A stretch of 64,000 nucleotides of DNA from Marinoscillum pacificum (lineage in GTDB: Bacteria; Bacteroidota; Bacteroidia; Cytophagales; Cyclobacteriaceae): contig NZ_JAMZMJ010000001.1 in NCBI RefSeq assembly GCF_024714495.1, positions 124,001 to 188,000 on the forward strand, given 5' to 3'. The position numbers were made by a program, and so were the translations under genes. Numbering within the stretch: the stretch's first letter is position 1; each line of letters starts with the position of its first letter. This document shows positions 1 through 9,007 of this stretch, one piece after another. A model generated the notes under the pieces. The model searched no databases. It was not told where the DNA came from and saw only the letters and a list, made by a program, of their open reading frames with translations.

Positions 1-1234
1 AGCTTAGTTCATCGGCAATGTTAAAAACGGTGAAACTCAGTTTGTTTTGCGTGTCGGGTTGGTAATTGACTTTGGCCAGCCAGTCGTAGTAGAGGAATCG
101 ATGGTCCTGACGAATCAGGCTATCGTTGTTCTGGGCTCGGTTCAGAGCCGTGTTTTGAAAGGCTCGATCAAAATAGGAGTCATAGGTAGGGCTTTGCCAT
201 AGATCAGTCAGAGAACGTCTGGCTGCAAGTTCTAATGAGATGTTTTTGGTAATTGGCACGCCGGCTTGAAAATTGGCATGTAGAAGGTTAACTCCTCCAC
301 TTACTTCGCTTTTTGTTCGTACTGTTTCTTTGAGCTTCATGTCAAGTGTTCCCGATACGCCTTGTCCCAGATCACTAGTTGTTCCATTTTTTACGACAGT
401 GGCACTTTCGGTGATGTAAGGGTTAAAAGCTGAGATCAACCCAAAGAAATGACCGGTCTGAAACATACGGATTCCGTCCCATAATACCAGGTTTTGATCA
501 TTGGTACCACCACGAATATTGATATTAGAGACTGATTCATTGGCGCTGTATATGCCAGGGAAGGTTTGTAAGGAAAATAGGAGGTCTGGTTCTGTTAAAC
601 CAGGAAGAATTTGTTGCTCATTAGGTGTAAATCGAAAACCACCACCTTGCACATGACTAATGCCAGGAACAAAGTAATTGTCAATGATCACTTCGGATAA
701 GGCTTCGTATTTAGGTCGAAGAGAGATGGTTAGTTCTCCAGGATTATCAAAAGAGTTTAGGTTCTTCTCCAGAGTAAAATAACTGATTTGGCCGATGATA
801 ATGTTAGTGGAATCAACTACCAATACATTCTCCAGCTGAAATTGACCATTTACATCTGATGTGGTTATTTGAGATCCTACCTGAATCGTTGCAAAAGGGA
901 TCATTTCATTGGATTGAATGTCCTTGATATAGCCTTTAAGAGTGATGAGGCTATTCTTCTTTGGGCTAATCGCAATAATATCCCATTGAATAGCTTCGAA
1001 CTGTAGGCCCGTTTGTAATCTCAATTGTTGCAAGACATCCTCTAGGTTTTCAGCTTGAATAGGAGAGGTGTTTACTTCTTGTATGACGTCATCTGCAAAT
1101 GTGAATCGGATATGATAATCCTGTTCAACTTTCTGCAGGAGCTCTTTAAGAGGGACTCTACCTGTTTGAGCTAGAAGTTGAGAGGATAAGGTGACAATGT
1201 AGAATAGTATAAATACTACTAAGTTTTTACACAC
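1..1234 (-). CDS. TonB-dependent receptor with STN domain (partial, 3' end outside window)
   Basis: About 411 residues of an outer-membrane receptor are visible. The likely start is GTG at 1234, sharing its G with the TAG stop of the FecR gene, which suggests translational coupling. The order is a signal peptide ending near LLAQ (residues 1-23), an STN (secretin/TonB N-terminal) domain to about residue 90, a carboxypeptidase-regulatory-like beta domain (about 95-185), then the TonB plug (about 210-340) with IRGGTNDQN, after which the barrel begins. In this family the STN domain signals to a FecR protein, which matches the two genes upstream. The substrate cannot be read from the sequence; iron-chelate or glycan uptake are both possible. 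The family is clear, the ligand is not. Confidence 0.9.
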   Translation of the reverse strand, partial: MCKNLVVFILFYIVTLSSQLLAQTGRVPLKELLQKVEQDYHIRFTFADDVIQEVNTSPIQAENLEDVLQQLRLQTGLQFEAIQWDIIAISPKKNSLITLKGYIKDIQSNEMIPFATIQVGSQITTSDVNGQFQLENVLVVDSTNIIIGQISYFTLEKNLNSFDNPGELTISLRPKYEALSEVIIDNYFVPGISHVQGGGFRFTPNEQQILPGLTEPDLLFSLQTFPGIYSANESVSNINIRGGTNDQNLVLWDGIRMFQTGHFFGLISAFNPYITESATVVKNGTTSDLGQGVSGTLDMKLKETVRTKSEVSGGVNLLHANFQAGVPITKNISLELAARRSLTDLWQSPTYDSYFDRAFQNTALNRAQNNDSLIRQDHRFLYYDWLAKVNYQPDTQNKLSFTVFNIADELS

Positions 1235-2148
1235 TATTTACTAAGCGTAACAGAGTTTCCTTTGGTTTGAAACTCTAAACTTAGTGGAATTGTGATAGCT
1301 TTCAATGCAGAATTAAAATCTTCGTTGTGGAAGGACCCTGTAAACAGCCTTTCTGCTTCTGATTCAGGGTATTCGACTGTTACGTCGTATTGTCTTTCAA
1401 ACTCTTTGATAACAAAGTAAAAAGGGACTTCTTCAAAGTCAGAGAACCCTGATTCCCAGGATGGATGTACAGCTCTGACTGTATTGCGCTGCACACGGTC
1501 ATTTACCCACCGAACTTGTTCTCCTTTCGCCAAGATCGTTTTGGTGTCTTTGTTTTTTGGATCTGTAGTGGTAACGGCAACTGTGCCTTCATAACACGTT
1601 ACTTCATAATAATTTTCTCTAGAATTGACCGTAAAGCGAGTGCCCAATACGGTAACGATCCCAGAGGTGGTTGTTACGGTAAATTGACTTCCTTTTTCCA
1701 CTTCGAAATAGGCTTCTCCGGTCAATTGGAGATTTCTGGATTTCTCCCATTCTTCTTCTGAGTAGGAGAGTTCGGAGTGTTTGTTAAGGACTACCTTTGA
1801 AGCATCAGGCAGGATCCATTCTGTTTGTTGCTCATGACTAGCAACAAATTGTTCCGTGGATGATTTTGGATATAAAAACCATAGAGCGGCTGCTACTATA
1901 ACAATAGAAGCAGCAACCTTCCATGCATTGTTCCATAGAGAGAACTCGACAGCTTTGGCTTGTTTGCTTTGTCGATTTTTCAGCGTGGTTAGGGCCTCTT
2001 CTGTATTCAATGTCGGTGCCTTGAAGGCCTGCAATGACTGAGTGACCTGATCAATAAATTGATAGTCTTCAGTTTTCATGAACTCCTCTTTTTCTTTGGC
2101 GGAAAGAGATCCGTTCAAATATTGCAATATGCGCTCCTGGTCTTTCAT
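1234..2148 (-). CDS. FecR family anti-sigma factor
   Basis: A 304-residue inner-membrane regulator. The N-terminal cytoplasmic part (about 1-75) would hold the sigma factor. One membrane segment lies at about 76-93. The FecR beta domain follows at about 100-195 (EQQTEWILPDASKVVLNKHS, then a GEAYFEVEKG motif), and a DUF4974-type STN-like domain ends the protein (about 235-300). In the known mechanism the liganded outer-membrane receptor contacts FecR, which then releases or activates the ECF sigma factor. It sits 47 bases after the sigma gene and overlaps the receptor start by one base, so the three probably form one surface-signalling operon. ATG start. Confidence 0.92.
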   Translation of the reverse strand: MKDQERILQYLNGSLSAKEKEEFMKTEDYQFIDQVTQSLQAFKAPTLNTEEALTTLKNRQSKQAKAVEFSLWNNAWKVAASIVIVAAALWFLYPKSSTEQFVASHEQQTEWILPDASKVVLNKHSELSYSEEEWEKSRNLQLTGEAYFEVEKGSQFTVTTTSGIVTVLGTRFTVNSRENYYEVTCYEGTVAVTTTDPKNKDTKTILAKGEQVRWVNDRVQRNTVRAVHPSWESGFSDFEEVPFYFVIKEFERQYDVTVEYPESEAERLFTGSFHNEDFNSALKAITIPLSLEFQTKGNSVTLSK

Positions 2149-2195
2149 ATCTTCTGAATTAAAAACAGGTGACCCTTAATTTTTCCTACCCAAGT

Positions 2196-2717
2196 TTAAA
2201 TTTTTTTACCTAATTGCTCTTCAATGATACTCAGAGCCTTATAAATTCGCTTTTCTACCGCTTTCGTAGAAATCCCAAGTATCTCAGCAATTTCTTTATG
2301 TCGTTTACCTTCCACACGATTCATCATTAAGGTAACTCGTTGATCTTCCGTAAGCGATTCCAATACGGTTTTGAGTTTGTGGTCAAACTCCTTACTTTCT
2401 AATACATATTGGGGTGTTTGATTGGACGTGACAGAGCCATTATATTGACTGGCATAATTGAGAACCGTTTTTCTTCTGGAGATCACGTTGAGCATTTTAT
2501 TGTTGGCGATCGTATATAAATATCCACGTGCTTTTTCCAGAGTTACTTTGGCACAATTATCCCATAAGGTTGAAAAGGCTTCCTGTACAATATCTAATGG
2601 ATCATTGTCTGCTCCGTATTTATAGTAAAGAACTTTGTGCAACTCTTCACTAAACGAACGGAACAGTTGATCGAAAACCTTTTCTTCACATACATTATCG
2701 GAGTTTTCTTTGGACAT
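2196..2717 (-). CDS. ECF-type RNA polymerase sigma factor (FecI-like)
   Basis: Start set at the ATG at 2717 (173 residues); the frame stays open upstream only to a TTG at 2741. Sigma region 2 is seen as DPLDIVQEAFSTLWDN followed by the helix with ARGYLYTIANNKMLN. Sigma region 4 is a helix-turn-helix near the C-terminus (HKEIAEILGISTKAVEKRI). Regions 1 and 3 are absent, as expected for ECF factors. The gene leads the operon with FecR and the STN-type TonB receptor, so it very likely drives that receptor or a neighbouring regulon. It is divergent from the DUF4382 lipoproteins, which could be targets, but no shared promoter motif was found to support that. Confidence 0.93.
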   Translation of the reverse strand: MSKENSDNVCEEKVFDQLFRSFSEELHKVLYYKYGADNDPLDIVQEAFSTLWDNCAKVTLEKARGYLYTIANNKMLNVISRRKTVLNYASQYNGSVTSNQTPQYVLESKEFDHKLKTVLESLTEDQRVTLMMNRVEGKRHKEIAEILGISTKAVEKRIYKALSIIEEQLGKKI

Positions 2718-2832
2718 TTTCAAGATAAAATATTTCGGCAAGTTATTAGATAATGTAGGAAAAATGAATGGCTATCTGTTATAATAGTATCTGGATAGAA
2801 TTCAATGTTCCTGAAGGAGAAATAGTTAACTC

Positions 2833-4311
2833 TTGAAAAATAATTTGGTGCATAGGAATAATACATATCGATCGAGCTTGATGCTGCTTTTAGTGGCTCT
2901 TCTTGGCCTTACAGGTTGTATGGAGAGCTATGAAGATGTGCAGTACCCTGATGAAAATGAGGTAATTAATCTTAATTCCACTTTTGAAAGACAATTGATC
3001 AATATAACCTTATTGGATGGATCTATCGATAATGTGTTGGACAATGCCAGTTGTTTGACTGTAAAGCTTCCTGTCGAAGCTTATTTGAATGATGAGTTAT
3101 ACCAAATCAATACCTATAGTGATCTTCAAGCATTTGAGACTGCCTATCAAGAAGAGATCACCAGTAGAGATCAGTTCAGGCTCGTTTATCCAATTAATGT
3201 AATCAATGAAAAATACCTGGAAACAGAAATTAGTAATGCCATTGATCTTGAGCTTCAAGCTCAGAATTGTGTAGAAGGAGGGACGGATTCAGATATCGAG
3301 TGTATTGATTTCGTCTATCCATTAGAAGTGGTATCCTATGATCCAATTTATCAAAGCGCAAAAGTTGAGTCCATTCCAAATGATAATGAGCTTTATTATT
3401 TACTAGCTAATAGAAAGACCGAAGAAGTGCTTGGGCTTGGGTACCCCATTACAGTTCTGGATCACCAGGGAGAGCAAGTAGCGATTTCTGGAAATGATGA
3501 AATGCAAAACTTGATCAACGCTGCTGTAAGTACCTGCGATGAAGGTGATGAGCCGTTTGAGTTAGGTGGAATTGATCGGTTGGCCACACTTAGATTACTT
3601 ATTACGGATGCACCATATCCAGTAGAACTGATTGAATCGGCTTATATAACAATCAATAAAATAACTGCAGATCACAGTGATTCAACTTTATTGTTGTCAG
3701 AGGAATTGTTCACTATCAATATTTTCGAGTTAAGGAATGGGCTTTCAGAAAATTTGGTTGATCTAAAAGTCCCAGTAGGCAATATTCAATCATTCAATTT
3801 ATTCATAGAAGCAGCAGAAATAACTCTGACCGATGGAAGAAATTTTGATTTAAATGTGCCATCTGGTGCCTCTTCTGGGTTAAAGGTGAAAGTATCTCCT
3901 TCAATAGAAATTGTTGAAAATGATCTATTGGAAATTCTAATCGATTTTGATGTGTCCCAATCTTTTGTGCCTCTAGGTAGTGACAATAGCCCCAATGGAA
4001 TCCGCGGGTTCAATTTCAAGCCTACAGTGAAAGCTACTAATTTAGCTTCATCCGGAACTGTCAGAGGTTTTGTAGTAGATTCAGATACTGATGAGGCTTT
4101 GTCTAATGTACAGGTATCGGTCTTTGACGATAATGATGATTTGTATACATCTACATTTACCGAATCCTCAGGAGAATATGTCATTCTTGGAGTAGAAGAA
4201 GGTAGCTATACCATTTACATTGAAAAGGATGGTTATCTAACAGATTCACAGCAGGTTGATGTACTGTCCCTGGAAGAAGTAACTGCTAACTTCGAGATGT
4301 CTCCGGAGTAA
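2833..4311 (+). CDS. DUF4382-type lipoprotein with C-terminal carboxypeptidase-regulatory-like domain
   Basis: A 492-residue lipoprotein. The start is taken as TTG at 2833, with AAGGAG about 13 bases upstream and a lysine/arginine-rich n-region; ATG at 2881 would leave a very short signal. The lipobox is LTGC. The first 240 residues have no recognised family. A DUF4382-like domain follows (about 245-400, ATLRLLITDAPYPVELIESA onwards), then a carboxypeptidase-regulatory/CNA-B-like beta domain (about 410-490, GTVRGFVVDSDTDEALSNV). The next gene repeats the last two domains, so the pair arose by duplication, with this copy carrying an extra N-terminal region. It is probably exposed on the outer membrane. 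Function is not known. Confidence 0.82.
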   Translation: MKNNLVHRNNTYRSSLMLLLVALLGLTGCMESYEDVQYPDENEVINLNSTFERQLINITLLDGSIDNVLDNASCLTVKLPVEAYLNDELYQINTYSDLQAFETAYQEEITSRDQFRLVYPINVINEKYLETEISNAIDLELQAQNCVEGGTDSDIECIDFVYPLEVVSYDPIYQSAKVESIPNDNELYYLLANRKTEEVLGLGYPITVLDHQGEQVAISGNDEMQNLINAAVSTCDEGDEPFELGGIDRLATLRLLITDAPYPVELIESAYITINKITADHSDSTLLLSEELFTINIFELRNGLSENLVDLKVPVGNIQSFNLFIEAAEITLTDGRNFDLNVPSGASSGLKVKVSPSIEIVENDLLEILIDFDVSQSFVPLGSDNSPNGIRGFNFKPTVKATNLASSGTVRGFVVDSDTDEALSNVQVSVFDDNDDLYTSTFTESSGEYVILGVEEGSYTIYIEKDGYLTDSQQVDVLSLEEVTANFEMSPE

Positions 4312-4411
4312 ATCCCTCAACTCTTTTGATTAAAATATATTTTTTTTCAAAAAGCCGGTAGGAGAAATCATAAGCTGTCTGTTTTTATAACGGATGACCG
4401 AAAGGAAGTTT

Positions 4412-5245
4412 ATGAATTCAAAAGCAAAAATATATTTCACACTAATTATAGTACTTGTTTCAGCATTAATGTTGAGTAGTTGCAGCGATCCTGAGAATGA
4501 GTCTGCCTATGGTACTTTAAGTGTGCGTATGACTGATGCCCCGTTTCCCACCGATGACGTATCAGAAGCAAACGTGACCGTTACTAAGGTCGAGGTAAGA
4601 GGTAAAGGTGAAAGTCAGGGAAGTCCTTTTATGACTTTGACAGAGGAACCTGCGTCTTATAATCTATTGGATCTTACCAATGGAGTAACAGCCAGTCTGG
4701 TTGACCTGGAAGTGCCTGTAGGTACTTACGACCTGGTACGCGTTTACGTATCAGAAGCGAGCGTAGTATTGAAAGATGGTACTACATATGATCTAAAAGT
4801 TCCTAGTGGATCATCTTCTGGAATCAAAGTATTTATTAGCCCATCCATTGAAGTAGTTGGTGGCCTCACATCAGAGTTGTTGTTAGATTTTGATGTAGCC
4901 AACTCATTTGTTCCGCAAGGAAATGCGAAAGATGGATACAATGGCTTTACATTCAAGCCAACTATCAAGGCAACGAATTTATCGACTGCAGGTCGATTAG
5001 TAGGATCTGTAACAGACAGCTTAAGCGCTGTTGCTGAAGGTGCGCAAGTATCCGTTTACGCTGCAGATACCTTCAATACGAGTTCATTTACTGACGCTGA
5101 TGGAGCTTACGCTATCCTAGGGCTGGAGGCTGGATCATATGATGTAGTTTTTGAGTATTTAACATATGATTCAATTGTGGCTGAGGATGTGACTATCAAC
5201 GCTGCAAATGTTACTACGCAGGACGTAGAGTTTCCTGTCCAGTAA
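4412..5245 (+). CDS. DUF4382-type lipoprotein
   Basis: Start set at ATG 4412, which has AAGGAAG just upstream; an in-frame ATG at 4394 would add six residues before the signal peptide. The 277-residue product has a lipoprotein signal (lipobox LSSC), a DUF4382-like domain (YGTLSVRMTDAPFPTDDV onwards, about 35-185) and a C-terminal carboxypeptidase-regulatory-like beta domain (about 195-275). It closely parallels the C-terminal half of the preceding protein, for example the VDLxVPVG, YDLKVPSGSSSG and GFTFKPTIKATNL stretches, so the two are tandem paralogues. A strong terminator follows. The family is recognised but the cellular role is not. Confidence 0.85.
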   Translation: MNSKAKIYFTLIIVLVSALMLSSCSDPENESAYGTLSVRMTDAPFPTDDVSEANVTVTKVEVRGKGESQGSPFMTLTEEPASYNLLDLTNGVTASLVDLEVPVGTYDLVRVYVSEASVVLKDGTTYDLKVPSGSSSGIKVFISPSIEVVGGLTSELLLDFDVANSFVPQGNAKDGYNGFTFKPTIKATNLSTAGRLVGSVTDSLSAVAEGAQVSVYAADTFNTSSFTDADGAYAILGLEAGSYDVVFEYLTYDSIVAEDVTINAANVTTQDVEFPVQ

Positions 5246-5319
5246 TGGAGAAAGAAATATGAGAGTGGTTGCTCATATGTGTAAGATGCACGTTGGTTGC
5301 TAACGTGAGTGAAGCACAG

Positions 5320-5347
5320 GCTGGAACATTTAGTTCCAGCTTTTTTT
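5320..5347 (+). terminator. Rho-independent terminator after the DUF4382 pair
   Basis: Perfect 8-bp stem GCTGGAAC / GTTCCAGC with a 5-base loop, followed by seven T. It ends the transcript of the two tandem lipoproteins. Confidence 0.9.
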
Positions 5348-5383
5348 ATTTCAGGGGAGTGAACTTACTGGCATAAAATGATT

Positions 5384-5391
5384 TAACTTTG
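5384..5391 (+). promoter_or_regulatory. Bacteroidota-type -7 box upstream of mnmA
   Basis: TAACTTTG matches the TAnnTTTG consensus of the phylum's primary sigma factor. No clear TTG element is present at the usual distance upstream. It lies just after the terminator of the previous operon, 75 bases before the mnmA start. Confidence 0.5.
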
Positions 5392-5396
5392 CAAGC

Positions 5397-5421
5397 AGAA
5401 CGGGATTTCTCGTTCTTTTTT
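5397..5421 (+). promoter_or_regulatory. Hairpin plus T-run in the mnmA leader
   Basis: AGAACGGGA pairs with TCTCGTTCT (one G-T pair, very short loop) and is followed by six T. It begins only a few bases after the predicted -7 box, so it would lie at the extreme 5' end of the mnmA transcript. It could be an attenuator, a stabilising 5' hairpin, or a second terminator for readthrough from upstream. Confidence 0.4.
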
Positions 5422-5465
5422 GATTTGAAAGAAATCAGAATGGTCCTGAAGGTTTTCAGGATGAC

Positions 5466-6656
5466 ATGTCGAACGTAAACGAGGCTTTGAACCTCGCGAG
5501 ACGAATTATGAGCAAACACGGAAGAGTACTTGTCGCTATGAGTGGCGGCATTGATAGCTCACTGGCTGCAGTGATGCTACACGAAGAAGGTTATGAAGTG
5601 ATCGGTATGACCATGAAAACATGGGATTATCAATCTTCAGGAGGATCTAAAAAAGAAACTGGCTGCTGTAGTCTGGACTCCATCAACGATGCACGGAACA
5701 TAGCCGTTAGCCTCGGATTCCCACACTTTATTGTTGATATCAGAGAAGAGTTTGGTGATTATGTAATCAATCACTTTACGAATGAATACCTGGACGGTCG
5801 TACGCCAAATCCTTGTGTGCTGTGTAATACGCACATCAAATGGGATTCTTTGTTGCGTAGAGCGGATAAACTAGACTGTGAGTTCATTGCTACTGGCCAT
5901 TATGCCAATGTTCGTGAAGAGAACAGTCGCTTTGTTATTTCTAAAGGGAAAGATGAGAATAAAGATCAGTCTTACGCTCTTTGGGGAATTTCTCAGGAAA
6001 GCTTGAGCCGTACGAAATATCCATTAGGTCACTTACACAAGTCAGAAATTAGAGACATGGCTACTGAGCGTGGATTCCATGAACTAGTGACCAAATCTGA
6101 ATCGTATGAAATTTGTTTCGTACCAGACAATGATTATCGAGGTTTCTTAAAACGTCGTGTAGATGGATTGGAAGAGCAGGTTGCAGGAGGAGAGTTTGTA
6201 TTGGAGGATGGAACTGTGGTAGGAACTCATGAAGGGTATCCATTCTACACAGTTGGTCAGCGTAAGGGTCTTGGAATTGCCTTGGGATTTCCAGTTTATG
6301 TAACTGAAATACAAAAAGATAAGAATCGAGTGGTTTTGGGTACGTTTGATGAACTGTCTAGAGATGGCATGTATGTCAACAACCTAACCATGCAGAAATA
6401 CGCTTCTATCGAAGGAGAGCGTAAGGATACCATCACTAAAGTTCGATACAATGACAAAGGGTCGCCTGCTGTGATCGAGCAGGTTGGTGATACCATCAAA
6501 GTATTCTTTGGTAATGGAGTTAGTGCCATAGCCCCAGGTCAGGCAGCTGTATTCTACGAAGGTAATGACGTAATTGGCGGTGGATGGATTAAATCAAGTT
6601 TCCATCAGAGCAAGCACCATGCAAGCAATGGCATGCCAGAAATTAACGCGAAGTAA
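5466..6656 (+). CDS. mnmA: tRNA-specific 2-thiouridylase MnmA
   Basis: Puts the 2-thio group on U34 of Lys, Glu and Gln tRNAs in the cytoplasm, using ATP and a persulfide sulfur. The 396-residue protein has the PP-loop SGGIDSS (26-32) for adenylation. It also has the two catalytic cysteines: C117 in TPNPCVLCN and C217 in SYEICFVPD. The PFYTVGQRKGLG region of the beta-barrel/insert domain is present as well. It is slightly longer than the E. coli enzyme because of an N-terminal extension (about 14 residues before MSKHGRVLV) and a short C-terminal tail. It appears to be transcribed from its own promoter at 5384. The following lipoprotein starts 13 bases downstream and may be co-transcribed. Confidence 0.95.
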   Translation: MSNVNEALNLARRIMSKHGRVLVAMSGGIDSSLAAVMLHEEGYEVIGMTMKTWDYQSSGGSKKETGCCSLDSINDARNIAVSLGFPHFIVDIREEFGDYVINHFTNEYLDGRTPNPCVLCNTHIKWDSLLRRADKLDCEFIATGHYANVREENSRFVISKGKDENKDQSYALWGISQESLSRTKYPLGHLHKSEIRDMATERGFHELVTKSESYEICFVPDNDYRGFLKRRVDGLEEQVAGGEFVLEDGTVVGTHEGYPFYTVGQRKGLGIALGFPVYVTEIQKDKNRVVLGTFDELSRDGMYVNNLTMQKYASIEGERKDTITKVRYNDKGSPAVIEQVGDTIKVFFGNGVSAIAPGQAAVFYEGNDVIGGGWIKSSFHQSKHHASNGMPEINAK

Positions 6657-6669
6657 GTAGATTTAATCA

Positions 6670-7365
6670 GTGAAAAGATTTTTCATCATATCCTTGATAC
6701 TAACGGCAACTTTGAGTTGTTCGGAAGAAGTGAGCGATCTCACTTTAGATCAGGGATATGACTTTTTACCGCTACAGGTTGGTAATTTCTGGACCTACCA
6801 GGTTGAAGAGACAGTCTACGAGGTTTTCGAACCGGTTACAACAACCTACATATTAAAAGAGGTCATTGTTGATTCTTTAGTAGCTGGTGATGGTACGGTT
6901 AAATACCTAATCAATCGTTACATCGGAAATACTGAGGTAGAACTCGCATTAGATTCCGTTTGGGCGGTGCGAAAAACAGGTCGAGATGCGGTGTTCAGTG
7001 AAAACAATACTGATCTGGTGAAGTTAGTATTTCCAGTATCTGTAAATAAAACCTGGGATGGAAATGCCTACAATACTCGTGAAAGTCAGGAGTATTACTA
7101 TGAATCAGTGGATAGTTATTCATTAGGTGATGTCAGTTATACCTCATCTGACGCCATTCGAGTAATAATAGAGGACATTGAACAGAATTTAGTAAATCAA
7201 GACGAGCGTTCTGAAGTATATTTAAGAAATGTCGGTCTTGTAGAGAAAGACTACATTCAGCTCTCATTTTGTACAGTGAATTGTACACAAAAAGGATCCG
7301 AAGTTGGAGCGATTGAGAAAGGCCGGATTCTGAGTCAGAAGTTGATAGTATATGGGAAGGAATAA
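6670..7365 (+). CDS. Lipoprotein of unknown function
   Basis: GTG start, 231 residues. A short lipoprotein signal (MKRFFIISLILTATLSC) gives lipidation at Cys17. The remainder looks like an all-beta protein, rich in Tyr, Val and Thr, with FLPLQVGNFWTYQVEE near the N-terminus, a pattern often seen in Bacteroidota lipoproteins of unknown role. It overlaps the start of the subtilase gene by 14 bases, so the two are probably made from one message. No catalytic motif was recognised. It could be an accessory to the secreted protease, but only position suggests that. Confidence 0.8.
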   Translation: MKRFFIISLILTATLSCSEEVSDLTLDQGYDFLPLQVGNFWTYQVEETVYEVFEPVTTTYILKEVIVDSLVAGDGTVKYLINRYIGNTEVELALDSVWAVRKTGRDAVFSENNTDLVKLVFPVSVNKTWDGNAYNTRESQEYYYESVDSYSLGDVSYTSSDAIRVIIEDIEQNLVNQDERSEVYLRNVGLVEKDYIQLSFCTVNCTQKGSEVGAIEKGRILSQKLIVYGKE

Positions 7366-9004
7366 AGTATTGTTAAGCTGCCTGATGTTGGTAGCTATGT
7401 TAATCACCTCAGCGCAAGATCGCTACATGGTGTTTTTTTCAGATAAGGCCAATGTTGGCTATTCAATAGACCATCCAGAAGAGTTTCTTACATCAAGGGC
7501 GATAGCTCGTCGTGAAAAGCATGGAATTGCCATCACAGAGCAGGATTTGCCTGTTGATCAGAATTACATCAATCAAGTAGCTGATAAAGGAGTAGATGTG
7601 TTCTTCTCTACCAAGTGGTTCAATGGCGTATTAGCTCAGATGACTGCTTCTCAGGCTACATCTGTGGGACAGTTAAGCTTTGTGGATAGTGTGGTATATA
7701 TCGCAGGAGGCACCCGATTATTGACAACTCCCGGGACTTATACGGTTGCTGAGACATTCTTGGATCCTGAAAGTGTAAATAGTAATACCGAAGTGCAATT
7801 AGCCATGCTTGGTGCTGACGATATGCATGAAGATGGTTTTGAAGGTCAGGGAATGATGATCGCTGTATTTGATAGTGGGTTTCCAGGAGTGAATAAATAC
7901 AAACCATTTGAGCATATTTTTGCAGAAGATCGATTAGTAGCTACGAGAGATTTTATTGCCAACTCAGGCAATGTGTTTCAATACAATACCCACGGTGCTT
8001 CTGTATTTTCCAACATTGCTTCTGATTATTTGGACGTAATTGGAACAGCACCTAAAGCATCATTCGTGCTGTGTGTGACAGAAGATGTCAAGTCAGAATA
8101 TTGGATTGAAGAATATAATTGGTTGTTTGCGGCGGAGTTTGCAGATAGCTTAGGTGTTGATGTGATCAATGGTTCTTTGGGGTATTCCACCTTTTCTGAT
8201 AAGAACATGGACTATACCTATGAAGACATGAATGGTCAGAATACTTTGGTCGCGAAGGCTGCAAATATCGCTTCACAGAAAGGAATGATTGTAGTGGTGA
8301 GTGCTGGAAATGAAGGAAATGGATCATGGAAGTATATCACGAGTCCTGGCGATGCAAAAGACATATTGACTGTTGGAAGTGTAACATCTGGTTACAATAA
8401 ATCAAGTTTTAGCTCCGTGGGACCTACAGCTGATGGGCGTATTAAGCCAGATGTTTGTGCCATGGGAACAAGCGCTTCTATTTTTAATGCGAGCTTGTCT
8501 ACATCAGGGGAGACTACAAGTGCTCGAATAACAACAGGTAATGGTACTAGTTTTTCCTCTCCTCAAATTGCAGGGTTTGCAGCAGCTATTTGGCAGGCTA
8601 ATCCAGAGTGGACTAACGAGGAAGTGATGGAGTCTATTCGCATGTCCGGAACGAGCTCTTTGGTGCCAGATTCATTGTATGGATTTGGTGTACCAAAGTA
8701 CCGTTTAGCAGTTAACGGAGCTACTATTGATGCAGTAGATGTATTTGAAGACAAACTAAAAGTTTATCCTAACCCATTTTCTGAAGACAAAGTAACACTT
8801 GACTTTGGAGACCTCAAACTAAAAGGAAAGCTAGAAATCCTCATTAAGGATATGGAAGGTAAATCTATTTACCACAATAAAATAGACGGTCAAGAGATTC
8901 CAAATAATCTAGAAATCGCTATTGATCCTACCGTAAATGGTGTGTATTTCTTAATCTTGCGCACGAAACGATTCAATAAAACAGTTAAACTCGTAAAGAT
9001 TTAA
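7352..9004 (+). CDS. Secreted S8 (subtilisin-like) serine protease with type IX secretion sorting tail
   Basis: A 550-residue extracellular protease. A signal peptide (about 1-22) is followed by a propeptide-like region and the peptidase S8 domain. The catalytic triad is D174 (AVFDSGFP), H214 (YNTHGASV) and S400 (GNGTSFSSPQIAG), with the oxyanion Asn in VVSAGNEGN. The last 75 residues begin KVYPNPFSED and end TVKLVKI, a type A T9SS C-terminal sorting domain, so the protein should cross the outer membrane by that route and be anchored or released. Its start overlaps the preceding lipoprotein gene and rpe follows three bases after its stop. The protease call is firm; its substrate is not known. 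Confidence 0.95.
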   Translation: MGRNKVLLSCLMLVAMLITSAQDRYMVFFSDKANVGYSIDHPEEFLTSRAIARREKHGIAITEQDLPVDQNYINQVADKGVDVFFSTKWFNGVLAQMTASQATSVGQLSFVDSVVYIAGGTRLLTTPGTYTVAETFLDPESVNSNTEVQLAMLGADDMHEDGFEGQGMMIAVFDSGFPGVNKYKPFEHIFAEDRLVATRDFIANSGNVFQYNTHGASVFSNIASDYLDVIGTAPKASFVLCVTEDVKSEYWIEEYNWLFAAEFADSLGVDVINGSLGYSTFSDKNMDYTYEDMNGQNTLVAKAANIASQKGMIVVVSAGNEGNGSWKYITSPGDAKDILTVGSVTSGYNKSSFSSVGPTADGRIKPDVCAMGTSASIFNASLSTSGETTSARITTGNGTSFSSPQIAGFAAAIWQANPEWTNEEVMESIRMSGTSSLVPDSLYGFGVPKYRLAVNGATIDAVDVFEDKLKVYPNPFSEDKVTLDFGDLKLKGKLEILIKDMEGKSIYHNKIDGQEIPNNLEIAIDPTVNGVYFLILRTKRFNKTVKLVKI

Positions 9005-9007
9005 GGA

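Noticed and set aside
2779-2785. TTATAAT, resembling an E. coli -10 box, upstream of the first DUF4382 gene
   Set aside because: Bacteroidota primary sigma factors use TAnnTTTG, and no matching -35 element is found.
3786-4184. Open frame on the minus strand inside the first DUF4382 gene (similar ones at 4744-4968, 9445-9645 and 18141-18323)
   Set aside because: They mirror a strong gene, lack a start context and have no domain or signal; they result from codon bias on the other strand.
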